Source: Myxococcales bacterium (GTDB lineage Bacteria > Myxococcota_A > Polyangia > Polyangiales > Polyangiaceae). Taken from it: a DNA stretch of 64,000 nt. Location: NCBI GenBank assembly GCA_016712525.1, contig JADJQX010000001.1, positions 248,001-312,000 of the forward strand. Direction: 5' to 3'. How positions within the stretch are numbered: position 1 is the first letter of the stretch; each line of letters starts with the position of its first letter. A model generated the notes under the pieces. The model did not search any database. It was given only the letters and a program-made list of their open reading frames with translations, and was not told the DNA's origin. A program made the translations under genes and the position numbers. This document shows positions 1 to 11,077 of this stretch, one piece after another.

Positions 1-375
1 TCTTTCCACGGCTCCCACAGCGCAGCCCTCCGCGCCGTCATCGATGGTGCGGCCGACGTGACCGGCTCGCACGCGCGCCCCAAGGCGAGCGGCGACGAGG
101 GCTTCGAAGGCTCGTGGACGCTCGTCGATGGCGTGGCGATGCGTGTACTCCGCACGTTCGGAGAGGTCCCCTCGGACCTCATCTGCGTGCGCTCCGCCCT
201 CGAGACGCCCGTCCGCACCCGCCTCGCCGAGGTCTTCAAAGAGGCGGCCACGGCGCAGCGCGCGGAGATCAAGGCCATCTTCGGCGCCGATCGCTTCACC
301 GACGCGTCCCCCTCGGGGTACGACGAGCTCCGCGCTTCGCTCGCCGAGGCGAGCAAGGCCGGCCTCTTCGACTGA
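1..375 (+). CDS. PhnD-like phosphate/phosphonate ABC transporter substrate-binding protein, C-terminal part
   Basis: The reading frame is open from the first base of the window, so only the last 124 residues are present. The visible part begins with SFHGSHSAALRAVIDGAADV, which is the form of the ligand-binding loop and following helix in PhnD-type periplasmic binding proteins (a GSH motif, then a segment ending in AADV). The C-terminal helices, with a two-domain periplasmic-binding end and no membrane span, also fit. Proteins of this family capture phosphonate, phosphite or related oxyanions for an ABC importer; the ligand cannot be told here. The stop at 373-375 lies about 40 bases before the next gene on the same strand, so co-transcription is possible. 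Confidence 0.7.
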   Translation, partial: SFHGSHSAALRAVIDGAADVTGSHARPKASGDEGFEGSWTLVDGVAMRVLRTFGEVPSDLICVRSALETPVRTRLAEVFKEAATAQRAEIKAIFGADRFTDASPSGYDELRASLAEASKAGLFD

Positions 376-415
376 GACGAGCGAGCGAGCGCTTCACGCG
401 TTACGTTGGCCGCGG

Positions 416-976
416 ATGGGACGTTACCGCGCGCGCGATCTGGTGAACGCACCGACGTTGGTGAGCCTGCTCAGGTTCCCGCTCGCGGCCCTGTTCCCGT
501 TCGTGCACGAGAGCGCGCCCACGAGCCTCGTCGTGCTCGCCGCCGCGGCGCTGACGGACGTGGTCGACGGCGCCATCGCCAGGCGCTTCGGCCTCGCGAC
601 CCCGACGGGCGCCGTGGTCGACGGCGTGAGCGACAAGGTGTTCGCCTTCGCCGTGCTGGCCACGCTCGTGACGAAGGGCGTGCTCACGCCGCTCGACGTC
701 GCGCTCCTCGGCACGCGGGAGATCGGCGAGTTGCCCCTCGTCGTGTGGCTCGCGGTGAGCCCCGAGGCCCGCAAGCGAAAGGTCGACGACCGAGCGAACC
801 TCCTCGGCAAGGCCGCGACGGTGCTCCAATTCGCCGCGATCGCGCTCGCCATCACGGGCTCGCACTTCAAGACGCCGCTCGTCGTGGCGACGGTGGTCGT
901 CGGCGCCGCGGCGGCCGCGAGCTACTGGCGTCGCGCCTTGCTCGCGCGGCAACGAGGCTCTTCCGACGGCACGTAA
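416..976 (+). CDS. CDP-alcohol phosphatidyltransferase family membrane enzyme
   Basis: A membrane protein of 186 residues carrying the complete CDP-alcohol phosphotransferase signature D(x)2DG(x)2AR(x)8G(x)3D(x)3D, read as DVVDGAIAR, then eight residues, G, three residues, D, three residues, D (about residues 43-68). These Asp residues bind the two metals that activate the CDP-linked lipid. Several hydrophobic segments follow, as expected for the six-helix fold. The family makes phosphatidylglycerophosphate, phosphatidylinositol-phosphate and related phospholipids; the alcohol acceptor cannot be assigned from sequence. The ATG at 416 is chosen because the frame upstream of it is Arg/Ser-rich and overlaps the preceding gene. 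Confidence 0.88.
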   Translation: MGRYRARDLVNAPTLVSLLRFPLAALFPFVHESAPTSLVVLAAAALTDVVDGAIARRFGLATPTGAVVDGVSDKVFAFAVLATLVTKGVLTPLDVALLGTREIGELPLVVWLAVSPEARKRKVDDRANLLGKAATVLQFAAIALAITGSHFKTPLVVATVVVGAAAAASYWRRALLARQRGSSDGT

Positions 977-1060
977 GCGCCCGGATTCGTGAGGCTTTTT
1001 GTTTCGTCCGTCGGCGCGAAACACGGGAACTTCCGAGGCCGTCGTACCTCCAACGGGGCC

Positions 1061-3205
1061 ATGCGACGCCTCTCCATCTTCGCGTTCTCGTGCTTCACCC
1101 TCGCCGCCCTCGCGCACACGACCTCGTGCCGCACCTCGCCGAGGCCAACGTCCGAGGTCGACGCCACGACGCCGGTCGACGCTACTTCGGCCTCGAGCGC
1201 GCCGGCCGATGGGGGCGTGCCCAAGCTCACCGCGTTCGCGTCGGCCGACGACCTCAGGGCCTACATGAAGAACCTCGTGCGCGAAGCCGACGAAAAGCGC
1301 AACGCGCAGAAGGCCAAGCGCCTCGCCGCGATCGAAGCCGGCGCCGAGGCCGGTCCTGGCGGGCTCTGGGGCGACGAAATCGGCGACGAGCTCGGGGGCG
1401 GAGGGCTCGGCCTCGGAGACATCGGGACGATCGGACACGGCACCGGCACCGGCACCGGGCAGGGGTACGGCGCTGGCTCGGGCAAGCTCTCGGGGCCGAG
1501 GCCTCCGGCGCCGCGACCCGCCGGCGCGGGGGCGAGCGCGTCGATCACCAACACCCAGGTCGATGGGATCGACGAGGGAGACATCGTCAAGGCGCACGGC
1601 GATCACCTCGTCGTGTTGCGCCGCGGACGCCTCTTCACCGTCCACGTCGGTGGAGGCGCGCTCGCCCCCGTCTCTACGGTGGACGCGTTCGGGCCAGGGA
1701 TCTCGCCGAAGGGCGCGTGGTACGACGAGATGCTCGTCGCGAAGGACACGGTGGTCGTGCTCGGCTACAGCTACGAACGCGGAGGCACCGAGCTCGGCCT
1801 CTTCGACATCGACGCCGGAGGCAAGCTCACCTACCGCGCGACCTACCACCTTCGCAGCGCCGACTACTACTCGGGCCGCAACTACGCGACGCGCCTCGTC
1901 GGGGACAAGCTCGTGCTCTACGCGCCGGCGTCGTTCTCGGCGCGCGCGGAGGACCCGCTCGCGAAGCTCCCGGCGTTGCGGAAGTGGTCGGCCTCGGCGA
2001 GCCCCTCGGCGTTCGCGGGGGTGCTCGACCCCTCGCGGATCATGAAGCCGATCGTGCCCGACCTCTTCATGACCTTGCACGCGGTCACGATCTGCTCCCT
2101 CTCGACGCCCGAGCTCGAGTGCACGTCACGCGGCCTGCTCGGCCACTCGGGGCGCGTCTTCTACGTGTCCTCGTCGGCGGTCTACGTGTGGACCACGCCG
2201 TTCTCGTGGCTCACCCCTCGGACGGGCAAGGACGCGGGCGCACCGACCACGATGCCTCCGCGCTCGTACGTCTACAGGCTCCCGCTCGACGGTAGCGAGC
2301 CCTCGGTGCTCCGCGCAGGAGGCGCGCCCATCGACCAGTTTTCGTTCCACGAAGAGAACGGCCACCTCGACGTGCTCGTCCGCGACGAGGGCAACGGCGA
2401 CGCCATGGGGTTCGCCGAAGGGCCGACCACGTCCGTCGCGCTCCTCCGTGTGCCCCTCACGGCGTTCACGAGCGCAGCGAACGTCGCGAGCCCCGACGCG
2501 TACACGGCGCTCCCGAACGTGCCGGGATACGCGCTGCAGAACCGCTTCGTCGGAGACCACGTCCTCTACGGATCGAAGCTCGAGCGGAGCGCGCGCGAGC
2601 CCAAGAGAGCCGAGCGGAAGCTCGTCACCTACCGCTACGCGAGCCGGTCTTCGGCGGCCGCACAGGCCCTCGCCCTCGACCATGACGTCGAGCGCATCGA
2701 GCCCATCGGCTCCGACGCGCTGGTCGTGGGGTCCCAAGGGGACGACCTCGTGTTCTCGTCGATCGCGCTCGGGACCGACAAGGCGGACACGAAGGGGCGC
2801 TACGTGAGGAAGGGCGCGGCCCAAGGCGAGACGCGCAGCCACGGCTTCTTCTACCGCCTCGACGGAGACCAGAAGGGCGTGTTCGGGCTCCCCCTCCATA
2901 TCGTGAACCTCGCCGATGGCTCGGCGTTCGACTCGAGCTACCACTCCGGGAGCGCGGCGGTCGTGTTCGTGCGCAACGACGGCCTCGCGTTCAAGGAGCT
3001 CGGAACCCTGACGGCGCCGCCCGCGAAGACGAACGACGGATGCCGTGCATCCTGCGTGGATTGGTACGGCAACTCGAGGCCGATCTTCCTGGGCGACCGC
3101 GTGCTCGCGCTCATGGGGTACGAGCTCGTCGAGGCCAAAGTGGACGGAGACACCCTGCGCACGGCCCGGCGTGCGTCGTTCGCCCCACAGGAAAAAACGC
3201 CGTAG
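1061..3205 (+). CDS. Secreted beta-propeller domain lipoprotein (pfam09826 type)
   Basis: A lipoprotein of 714 residues. The ATG at 1061 gives an ideal signal (MRRLSIFAFSCFTLAALAHT, then TSC), whereas an earlier in-frame start would bury it. A Ser/Thr/Ala/Asp linker and a Gly-rich stretch with alternating Gly-Thr (about residues 105-160) precede the propeller. The segment ITNTQVDGIDEGDIVK is the hallmark opening of the bacterial secreted beta-propeller family (NxQVxGVDExDIVK). Repeated four-stranded blades continue to the C-terminus. The function of the family is unknown; a surface binding or scaffold role is an inference. It converges on the S41 protease gene with six bases between the stop codons and no visible terminator. 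Confidence 0.85.
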   Translation: MRRLSIFAFSCFTLAALAHTTSCRTSPRPTSEVDATTPVDATSASSAPADGGVPKLTAFASADDLRAYMKNLVREADEKRNAQKAKRLAAIEAGAEAGPGGLWGDEIGDELGGGGLGLGDIGTIGHGTGTGTGQGYGAGSGKLSGPRPPAPRPAGAGASASITNTQVDGIDEGDIVKAHGDHLVVLRRGRLFTVHVGGGALAPVSTVDAFGPGISPKGAWYDEMLVAKDTVVVLGYSYERGGTELGLFDIDAGGKLTYRATYHLRSADYYSGRNYATRLVGDKLVLYAPASFSARAEDPLAKLPALRKWSASASPSAFAGVLDPSRIMKPIVPDLFMTLHAVTICSLSTPELECTSRGLLGHSGRVFYVSSSAVYVWTTPFSWLTPRTGKDAGAPTTMPPRSYVYRLPLDGSEPSVLRAGGAPIDQFSFHEENGHLDVLVRDEGNGDAMGFAEGPTTSVALLRVPLTAFTSAANVASPDAYTALPNVPGYALQNRFVGDHVLYGSKLERSAREPKRAERKLVTYRYASRSSAAAQALALDHDVERIEPIGSDALVVGSQGDDLVFSSIALGTDKADTKGRYVRKGAAQGETRSHGFFYRLDGDQKGVFGLPLHIVNLADGSAFDSSYHSGSAAVVFVRNDGLAFKELGTLTAPPAKTNDGCRASCVDWYGNSRPIFLGDRVLALMGYELVEAKVDGDTLRTARRASFAPQEKTP

Positions 3206-3211
3206 TTTCGG

Positions 3212-5110
3212 CTATTTGTGGCGCTTTTTGGCGACCACGAGCGGGCCTCGGCGCGGCCAGCCCTCGGAGAGGACGCGCAGCGACGAGCACACGTCGGCGT
3301 CGCGGCACTCGCCCACGGGCTCGCGGAGCGGGGCCCACGGCTCGACGCGGGGTCGAGGGCCGCGCATGTCGGGTCCACGCCAGGTGGGAGGCGCGTGGGC
3401 GAGCGAGGCCTCCCGATCGGCCATCTTCCCGGACTGAGGGCTCTCGAAGGGCACCTCGAGCGTCGGCAAGAGCCCGACCCGCTGGACGGGAGCGCCGTCG
3501 GGGAGCGCGTAGAGCAACGTGGTGAGACGGAGCACGCCGGTGCGCGGCTCGTCGTCGAAGTACTCTTGGGCGCAGCCCTTGCCGAACGTGCGCATGCCGA
3601 GCGAAGGCCCGCGCCCGTACGCCATGAACGCGCCGGCCATCATCTCGGCGGCGCTGGCCGTCGCGCCGTCCACGAGGGTCGCGACGGGGCCTCGGAAGCG
3701 ATCGTCCTCGGAGGGCTCGGTGCTGCGCTCGATCTCGATGGTCCCATCGCGACGTTTCATGGGGAAGAGCGGCACCCCCGGCATGAAGAGGCCGAGCGCC
3801 TGCATCGCGCCGTCGGTCGAGCCGCCGCCGTTTCCGCGCAGATCGAGCACGACGCCGGCGAGAGGCCGCTTGCTGCTCGAGCGCTCGTCACGAAGGACGT
3901 GCGTGAGATCGTCGCCGAGGTCGTCGCGTACGTCGTGGATGGCCACGACGAGCACGTCGTTCGAGGCGCCCCAGGAGATGCGCTCGGTGGTCAGGAACGA
4001 TTCGGGCTCCTTCTTCGGAGCGCCCGCGGCCGGTGGACCACCCACCGCCAGGGACACGAGCTTCTTCCCGCGCAGGACCACGGCAGGCACCTTGGTCTTC
4101 GCGTCCGAAGCGACGAACCCGAGCTGCTCGATCTGCTCGAGCGGCAGGCCCGCGGTCGGCAGATCGGCGATCGAGAGCACCACGTCGCCGACCTCGAACG
4201 GCGCGACCGGTCCCTCGACGATGGCCACTCCCACCGACGTGAGATCCCCGCGTGCCCAGAGCGCCTCGGGCGCGTTCGCCGCGAGATCGACGTCGTACAC
4301 GCTCGCCTCTTCGTCGTAGGGGGCCCACGCGCCGTGAGGATCGACGAGCGGGACGTAAGCGCGCACCGCGGCCGAGAGCACGATCTCGCCCCACGCGTGC
4401 GCATCTCCTTTGGGGAAGAAGCGCTCGCGAGCATAGTCGCCGTACTTCTTTCCTTCGGGGCCGAGCGCGCGCTCGAACGCGCCGACCTTCGCGCCGAGAT
4501 CTTTGGCGACCTTCTTGGCGTCCTCCGAGGTGGGGAGCGGCGATTTCGCGGCGTCGGCGTCCGCGTCTTTGGCGTCGCGACGGGCGGCGTCGAACGTGGC
4601 GCGTAGCTCGTCCACCCACGCCGCCACCACGGCGCCCGAAGCCTCGGAGGCGCGGCACGCCCCACGCGACGACTCTAGCTCGGGGAGGAGCGCGCGGAGC
4701 TCGCGCGTGAAGGCGTCCTTCGGCGAGTCGGGGGCGACGGTCCAGAGGGCGTGGGGATCGAGCCAGTCGGAGGCCGAATCGACGAAGGCGCGCGGATCGA
4801 CGGGGGCCGGGGGCGCCGCCATCGTCGAACGGACCTGAGCCACGATGCGCTTGGCCTCGTCGCACGCCACGGCCGTGGGCCTTCCCGAAGGCATGTGAAA
4901 CGCGTACCCCGAGCTCTGGCCGTCTTCGTCCTCGTCGTCCCGAGGGCCCGACGGGGCAGGCGCAGGAGCCGGCTTTTCCTTGTGTTCTTGAGAAGTTACA
5001 GGATGGCTCGGGAGGGTCACGTACGCGTGTTTCGCGTAGAGGCCCCCGCACACGCCGGCTCCGAAGAGCGCGGCGGTCAGAGCGATGGCCAAGACGGTGC
5101 GCGACCTCAC
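3212..5110 (-). CDS. S41 family (C-terminal-processing type) serine peptidase
   Basis: A membrane-anchored or exported protease of 632 residues. The N-terminus has one hydrophobic segment (VLAIALTAALFGAGVCGGLY), followed by a charged Pro/Asp/Glu-rich linker. The middle contains a PDZ-like region (VGDVVLSIADLP). The C-terminal half has the S41 core: GVVLDLRGNGGGS, then Ser486 in DGATASAAEMMAGA and Lys511 in RTFGKG, which form the Ser-Lys dyad with normal spacing. Tail-specific proteases of this type trim periplasmic substrates. The GTG at 5110 is chosen as start because it sits directly before the signal-anchor; it is divergent from the zinc-ribbon gene at 5177, with about 66 bases of shared promoter space. 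Confidence 0.85.
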   Translation of the reverse strand: MRSRTVLAIALTAALFGAGVCGGLYAKHAYVTLPSHPVTSQEHKEKPAPAPAPSGPRDDEDEDGQSSGYAFHMPSGRPTAVACDEAKRIVAQVRSTMAAPPAPVDPRAFVDSASDWLDPHALWTVAPDSPKDAFTRELRALLPELESSRGACRASEASGAVVAAWVDELRATFDAARRDAKDADADAAKSPLPTSEDAKKVAKDLGAKVGAFERALGPEGKKYGDYARERFFPKGDAHAWGEIVLSAAVRAYVPLVDPHGAWAPYDEEASVYDVDLAANAPEALWARGDLTSVGVAIVEGPVAPFEVGDVVLSIADLPTAGLPLEQIEQLGFVASDAKTKVPAVVLRGKKLVSLAVGGPPAAGAPKKEPESFLTTERISWGASNDVLVVAIHDVRDDLGDDLTHVLRDERSSSKRPLAGVVLDLRGNGGGSTDGAMQALGLFMPGVPLFPMKRRDGTIEIERSTEPSEDDRFRGPVATLVDGATASAAEMMAGAFMAYGRGPSLGMRTFGKGCAQEYFDDEPRTGVLRLTTLLYALPDGAPVQRVGLLPTLEVPFESPQSGKMADREASLAHAPPTWRGPDMRGPRPRVEPWAPLREPVGECRDADVCSSLRVLSEGWPRRGPLVVAKKRHK

Positions 5111-5176
5111 GAACCGAAGGGTACCAGGCCTCGGGCCCAAGGTCTCTTTCTCGGCCAACGCTGGTAGTCTCCGCCC

Positions 5177-5662
5177 ATGTACCGCCAAGACACGTGGGGG
5201 TGCCCGTCGTGCGAGAGCCCGATCACGCCGCTCGGCTCCGAGCTCCCCGCGCACGGCTGCGACACGTGCGGGGGCATGTGGCTCGGCCCCGAGGCGACGG
5301 TCCACGTCATGCGCGGGCTCGACGACGCGATCGATCGCCGCCTCGTGTGGAGCTCCCACACCTTGGCCGAGAAGGTTCGGAACCTGTCCCGCCTCGGGCA
5401 CGAACGTGTCCCGAGCGTCCCCGAGGACGGGCGCGCCTGCCCTGCTTGCGCTCAGCCGCTCTCGCCCATCGTCGTCGGGGGAGTGCGAATCGACTCGTGC
5501 GCCGCGCACGGAGCGTATTTCGACGCCGACGAGGTCGCGCGGGTGGTCACGACCTGCGTCGCCTTGCGCGCCTACCGAAACGTCGAGAAGAACGTGCTCT
5601 TGGCCGGACCGCGCGATCTCTTCCGAGCCATCGCGCATCTCCTCTCGGAGAGATGGTCGTGA
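5177..5662 (+). CDS. Zinc-ribbon (zf-TFIIB-type) protein
   Basis: A soluble protein of 161 residues with two zinc-binding halves. Near the N-terminus CPSC and CDTCGGMWL form a zf-TFIIB-like ribbon, a pattern (CPxC...CxxCGGxWLD) common to small bacterial proteins of unknown role. A second half repeats it as CPACAQPL and DSCAAHGAYFDADE, in which one Cys of the last pair is replaced by His. The repeat of CPxC plus the acidic or aromatic element suggests an internal duplication. There is no signal peptide, so a cytoplasmic metal-dependent binding role is inferred; the substrate is unknown. The same-strand AgmX-domain gene follows 67 bases later. Confidence 0.75.
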   Translation: MYRQDTWGCPSCESPITPLGSELPAHGCDTCGGMWLGPEATVHVMRGLDDAIDRRLVWSSHTLAEKVRNLSRLGHERVPSVPEDGRACPACAQPLSPIVVGGVRIDSCAAHGAYFDADEVARVVTTCVALRAYRNVEKNVLLAGPRDLFRAIAHLLSERWS

Positions 5663-5729
5663 GCTACCGGGCGCCTCTCCACCGTCACGCGGACCCGACC
5701 TCCGAAGCTCGCGCGACGGAGGCCTCGCC

Positions 5730-6389
5730 ATGAAGGACAGGGGCAGCCTCGCCGTGGGGGTGGCGGCGCTCGCCGTGCTCTTCCTGCTTTATTTCGCCCT
5801 CAAACGCCCGCAGGAGGCGCCGTACGCACGCGGCAGCACGAGCACCGATGAGCCGCTCTCGACCGTCTCCCGAGGGACCTCGGCGCCGACGCTCGACGCG
5901 CGCGACCTCGCCGACGCCCGAACGAGCCCCCGCGCTCGGCTGAGCCCCGACGAGCGAAGAGAGCTCACGAAGAAGATCCACGCGGCGCTTTGGGCCGAAG
6001 CGGGAGAGCGGCCGCCCGAGCCGGGAGCGCCCGCGCGTCTTCCGGACAAAGTGCCTGCGCTCTCGCCCTCGTACATCCAGGAGCGCATGCGGGAGGACTT
6101 CAAGCCCATGGCGATCAAGTGTTACGAGGAGCTCCTCGCGCGCGCGCCCGACGCGGGGGGCACCGCCAAGCTCGCGTTCACCATCGTCGCCGACGACGAG
6201 CTCGGGGCGATCGTCGAGGACGTGTCGCTCGGCGAGGGGACGACGCTGACGGACGGCTCCTTCGCGACGTGCCTTACGGAGTCGATGACGACCGTGCGGT
6301 TCGCTGCGCCCAAAACGAGCGGCAAGACCACCGTGCATTACCCGTTCCTGTTCTCGCCCGGTGACGAGCCCCCCGAAGGGCCGAAATAG
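5730..6389 (+). CDS. AgmX/PglI C-terminal domain protein
   Basis: A single-span membrane protein of 219 residues. Residues about 7-22 form an N-terminal hydrophobic anchor (VAALAVLFLLYFALK), then a Thr/Ala/Arg-rich linker. The C-terminal region (about 115-210) has the AgmX/PglI C-terminal pattern: a conserved KCYEELLARAP helix, an LAFTIVADDELG strand and a final TTVHYPFLFSP strand, which resemble the TonB/TolA C-terminal fold. In Myxococcus the domain occurs in proteins linked to adventurous gliding motility and to other envelope complexes; that link is family knowledge and is not shown here. The ATG at 5730 is directly before the anchor. It ends about 85 bases before the next gene. Confidence 0.8.
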   Translation: MKDRGSLAVGVAALAVLFLLYFALKRPQEAPYARGSTSTDEPLSTVSRGTSAPTLDARDLADARTSPRARLSPDERRELTKKIHAALWAEAGERPPEPGAPARLPDKVPALSPSYIQERMREDFKPMAIKCYEELLARAPDAGGTAKLAFTIVADDELGAIVEDVSLGEGTTLTDGSFATCLTESMTTVRFAAPKTSGKTTVHYPFLFSPGDEPPEGPK

Positions 6390-6474
6390 CCAACGAGATC
6401 GCGCCTCTCCAGGGTGGGGTGGGGCACGTTTTCCACGCGATCTCGGCGCGCTCCGGGGGTACCCTCGGGGGGCC

Positions 6475-6885
6475 TTGAAAGCGCACACCGAGTACTTCAC
6501 CTACCGCCTGAAGAAGCGCGAGCTCTTCCACATGACACCGACCCTCGAGGAGGTCCTCGAGCGTTCGGGCATCACCGAGGGCTTCATGCTCGTGTCGGCG
6601 ATGCACATCACGGCGGGAGTGTTCGTGAACGACGACGAGAGCGGGCTGCACCAGGACATCTGGAAGTGGCTCGAAGGGCTCGCGCCTTCAGGTGTAGACT
6701 ACAAGCATCACCGCACGGGAGAGGACAACGGGGACGCGCACCTCAAGTCGTTGCTCGTGCACCACGAGGTCACGGTGCCGATCACGAAGGGTCGCCTCGA
6801 TCTCGGCACCTGGCAGCGTGTGTTCTACGCCGAGTTCGACGGAGAGCGCCCGAAGCGCGTCATCGTCAAGGCGATCGGCATTTGA
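6475..6885 (+). CDS. YjbQ family protein (UPF0047)
   Basis: A cytoplasmic protein of 136 residues that matches the YjbQ/UPF0047 family over its full length. Visible family features are the GFMLVSAMHITAGVFVNDDE block with its conserved His, the HHRTGEDNGDAHLKS block, and the C-terminal RLDLGTWQRVFYAEFDGER, where LGTWQ and the following acidic residues form the characteristic barrel edge. Some members have been reported to have secondary thiamine-phosphate synthase activity, but the physiological role is unsettled. TTG at 6475 is chosen because it lies just ahead of the conserved start of the domain and follows a G-rich stretch; longer frames overlap the preceding gene. Confidence 0.88.
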   Translation: MKAHTEYFTYRLKKRELFHMTPTLEEVLERSGITEGFMLVSAMHITAGVFVNDDESGLHQDIWKWLEGLAPSGVDYKHHRTGEDNGDAHLKSLLVHHEVTVPITKGRLDLGTWQRVFYAEFDGERPKRVIVKAIGI

Positions 6886-8189
6886 GCGCCCGCGCCTCTC
6901 TGGCCCTCCTGGCCCTCTCGGCCGTCGGCGTGGGGTGCGCACCGCCCGCCGTGGTCCCTCCGAAGGCGCCTCCGAGCCCGGTCGTGGTCGACGACGGCGC
7001 GGCGTTCGTCCGCAGCGAGGACACGCTCCTCCGTGTGCTCGCGCGAGATGGGCGGTTCGCGGCGCGCGTCGGCCTCTTCTCCGAAGGGGGCGCACCCGAC
7101 GACTACGATCCCTTCGACGGGAAGGCACGCGCGCAGGCGATCGCCGAAGCGCTCCGAACGTTCGAGGAGGCGACGAAGGGCTCTACGGCCCCGGAGCGTC
7201 GAGCCGCCATTCTCACGGCGAAGGCCGAGGCCGCGCGCGCAGGGCTCGAGGCGGAGCTGACCGTGTACGGAGCGGAGCTCCTCCTCGCGTTGGCCGAAGC
7301 GGCGAGCGACTCCCCCGCCGCGGCGCGGGAGGCCGCCGACGACGCCACGCTCGCCGAGCGCATCGGGGACGTGAACGACGCCTTCTCCACGACGAAACGA
7401 TCCCTCGCCGAGCGCCGCGAGGTCGAGGACGCGCTGGATCCGCTGGAGCGGCTCCTCGTGCGGCGAGGAGGCGGCGCGCGCTACGCCAAGTCTCTCTCGG
7501 CGCTGACGAAGCTGCGCGAGACCACCGGCGAGGCGCGCGCGCTGGGAGACGCTCCGCTCCCGGATCCACGGCCACGGCCCCTCGACGCCGCGCTCGTGGT
7601 CGTGGGCGAGGAGCTTCGCCCCGACGAGGTCCTCGCGACGCTCGGCGCGGCCGAACGAACCCTCGAGGGGCTCGCGAAGGCGAAGCTCGCCGAGCTCGGA
7701 GAGAAGACCGCGACCTCCGTCACGAGCGACGCCGGTCGGAGGCTCGCACTACGTGCATCTTGCAAGGTTTCGATCCCGACGTCCACCTTGCGGAGCGCGG
7801 CGGCGAGCCCCGAGCGCGAAGCAGGCTGCCTCGCCGTGCGCGAGCTCGCGTTCGCGAAGACTCCGGCCGAAGAAGCCTCGGCGCTCGTCGCCCTCCACGA
7901 CAGGGTCGCCGTGGCGCTCTGGGCTGCTGCTTTTCACACGTCGAGGGAGACGCTCGGCGCCGTGCGGGGCCGGGTACACCTCCTCGCGACGACGGACGAT
8001 CGCACACGAGACGCCCTGCTTCGCCGCGCGACCCTGACCCCCGCGCTCGCCCTCGGCTCTGGGCTCGTGGCCGCGCTCGTGGGCGCGAGCGCAGAGGGCA
8101 CGAAAGAGCGCGCCACGCTCCTCCAGCGCTACGGGGACGCGCCGATCGTCATGCTCCGCGATGCCGTGAAGGCCTCGTCTCCCAAGTAA
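6882..8189 (+). CDS. Hypothetical lipoprotein, helical
   Basis: A predicted lipoprotein of 435 residues. The TTG at 6882 overlaps the stop codon of the YjbQ gene (TTGA), which indicates translational coupling. It gives a short signal with a lipobox-like AVGVGC. The rest is rich in Ala, Glu, Leu and Arg with heptad-like helices (for example AEALRTFEEATKG and ERRAAILTAKAEAA) and only a few Cys. No known domain was recognised. A periplasmic helical-repeat protein is likely but not proven. The gene ends 36 bases from the convergent HExxH lipoprotein gene. Confidence 0.65.
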   Translation: MSARASLALLALSAVGVGCAPPAVVPPKAPPSPVVVDDGAAFVRSEDTLLRVLARDGRFAARVGLFSEGGAPDDYDPFDGKARAQAIAEALRTFEEATKGSTAPERRAAILTAKAEAARAGLEAELTVYGAELLLALAEAASDSPAAAREAADDATLAERIGDVNDAFSTTKRSLAERREVEDALDPLERLLVRRGGGARYAKSLSALTKLRETTGEARALGDAPLPDPRPRPLDAALVVVGEELRPDEVLATLGAAERTLEGLAKAKLAELGEKTATSVTSDAGRRLALRASCKVSIPTSTLRSAAASPEREAGCLAVRELAFAKTPAEEASALVALHDRVAVALWAAAFHTSRETLGAVRGRVHLLATTDDRTRDALLRRATLTPALALGSGLVAALVGASAEGTKERATLLQRYGDAPIVMLRDAVKASSPK

Positions 8190-8225
8190 GCCACCACCCC
8201 ACATATGCGACGGCAGTGGTGAGGC

Positions 8226-8933
8226 TCACGCGTCGCGGAGGAAGGTCGCTACCGGCTCGACGACGAGCTCGGCCGCCGAGCGACGGAGGCGCCGCATCGC
8301 CCTGTCGGCGAGGTAGGTCCCCGCGCGGAGGCCGACCCACCGACGCCCGTCGCCGAGCCTTCCGTAGAGCCAGGTCGCGACGTTCGCGTCACGAGGGAGC
8401 GCCGTGAGCTCTCGAACCCACGAATCGACCTCCGGCGGGTACTCCCCCCACGGAGGTCGCGCCCCCGCGGCGTCGCGCTCGAACGCGGTCGCGAGCCCCT
8501 CGGCCACCATGTGGTCGACGAGCGTGCCGCGGGGGATCACCGTGTCGCGGACCAGGTGGTGGAGCTCGTGGAAGAGGCTCGCGCGGAGCTGCGACGCGAC
8601 CACGCCGAGGACACCCGAAGGCCCTTCGGGGCAAACGACCCACGCGACCGTGCTCGGCGGGATCGCTGTCGCCGTCTCTCCGGTCTCGGGAACGACGTCG
8701 CAACCCTTCGTGACCGTGAACGTCAGGCTCGACCCGAGCGCGGGGAGGAGGGCGCGGACCTCCGAGAACGTGGCCTCGACCTTGGCGACGATGGCGGCCC
8801 GCTCACGTGCTCCGAAGCCGTTCGATGCGAAGTCGACCCTGACCGGGGAGCTTCGGCACGCCGCCGTTTCGACGAGCAGCCCGAGGCCGAGAGAGGCGAG
8901 CGCGCGACGCGAGACCCTCGCCGGACGGCTCAT
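8226..8933 (-). CDS. Putative zinc-dependent metallopeptidase lipoprotein (HExxH)
   Basis: An exported protein of 235 residues. The N-terminus is twin-Arg-like and hydrophobic, ending at a lipobox-like ETAAC (Cys26). His122-Glu123-Leu-His-His126 forms HExxH in LRASLFHELHHLV, and Glu145 in HMVAEGLATAF lies 19 residues later, as expected for the third ligand of a gluzincin-type (DUF2268-like) zinc site. Substrate and partners are unknown. It lies seven bases downstream of the Ser/Thr kinase gene on the same strand, so the two are probably co-transcribed and the peptidase may act in the same envelope process. Start ATG at 8933. Confidence 0.65.
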   Translation of the reverse strand: MSRPARVSRRALASLGLGLLVETAACRSSPVRVDFASNGFGARERAAIVAKVEATFSEVRALLPALGSSLTFTVTKGCDVVPETGETATAIPPSTVAWVVCPEGPSGVLGVVASQLRASLFHELHHLVRDTVIPRGTLVDHMVAEGLATAFERDAAGARPPWGEYPPEVDSWVRELTALPRDANVATWLYGRLGDGRRWVGLRAGTYLADRAMRRLRRSAAELVVEPVATFLRDA

Positions 8934-8940
8934 CGCGCGG

Positions 8941-10941
<2,001 letters not shown>

Positions 10942-11077
10942 GGGGACCTCTCATCCCCTACCACAGGGAAGGCGGAAATGGGCGCGGAGCTGGACGAGCT
11001 CGACCACGCCGCCTACGCGCAAGCAACCATAACCATTAAGCATTTTGCGAAGGTGAGCGGGCGCGACCGTTCGCGGC

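Noticed and set aside
406..2295. Long Arg-rich frames on both strands over the first 2 kb
   Set aside because: They are shadow frames of GC-rich genes; no family motif, wrong composition, and the real genes at 416 and 1061 explain the bases.
8190..8225. CCACCAC...GTGGTG inverted repeat as terminator
   Set aside because: Only a 6-bp stem with a loop of about 18 bases; too weak.
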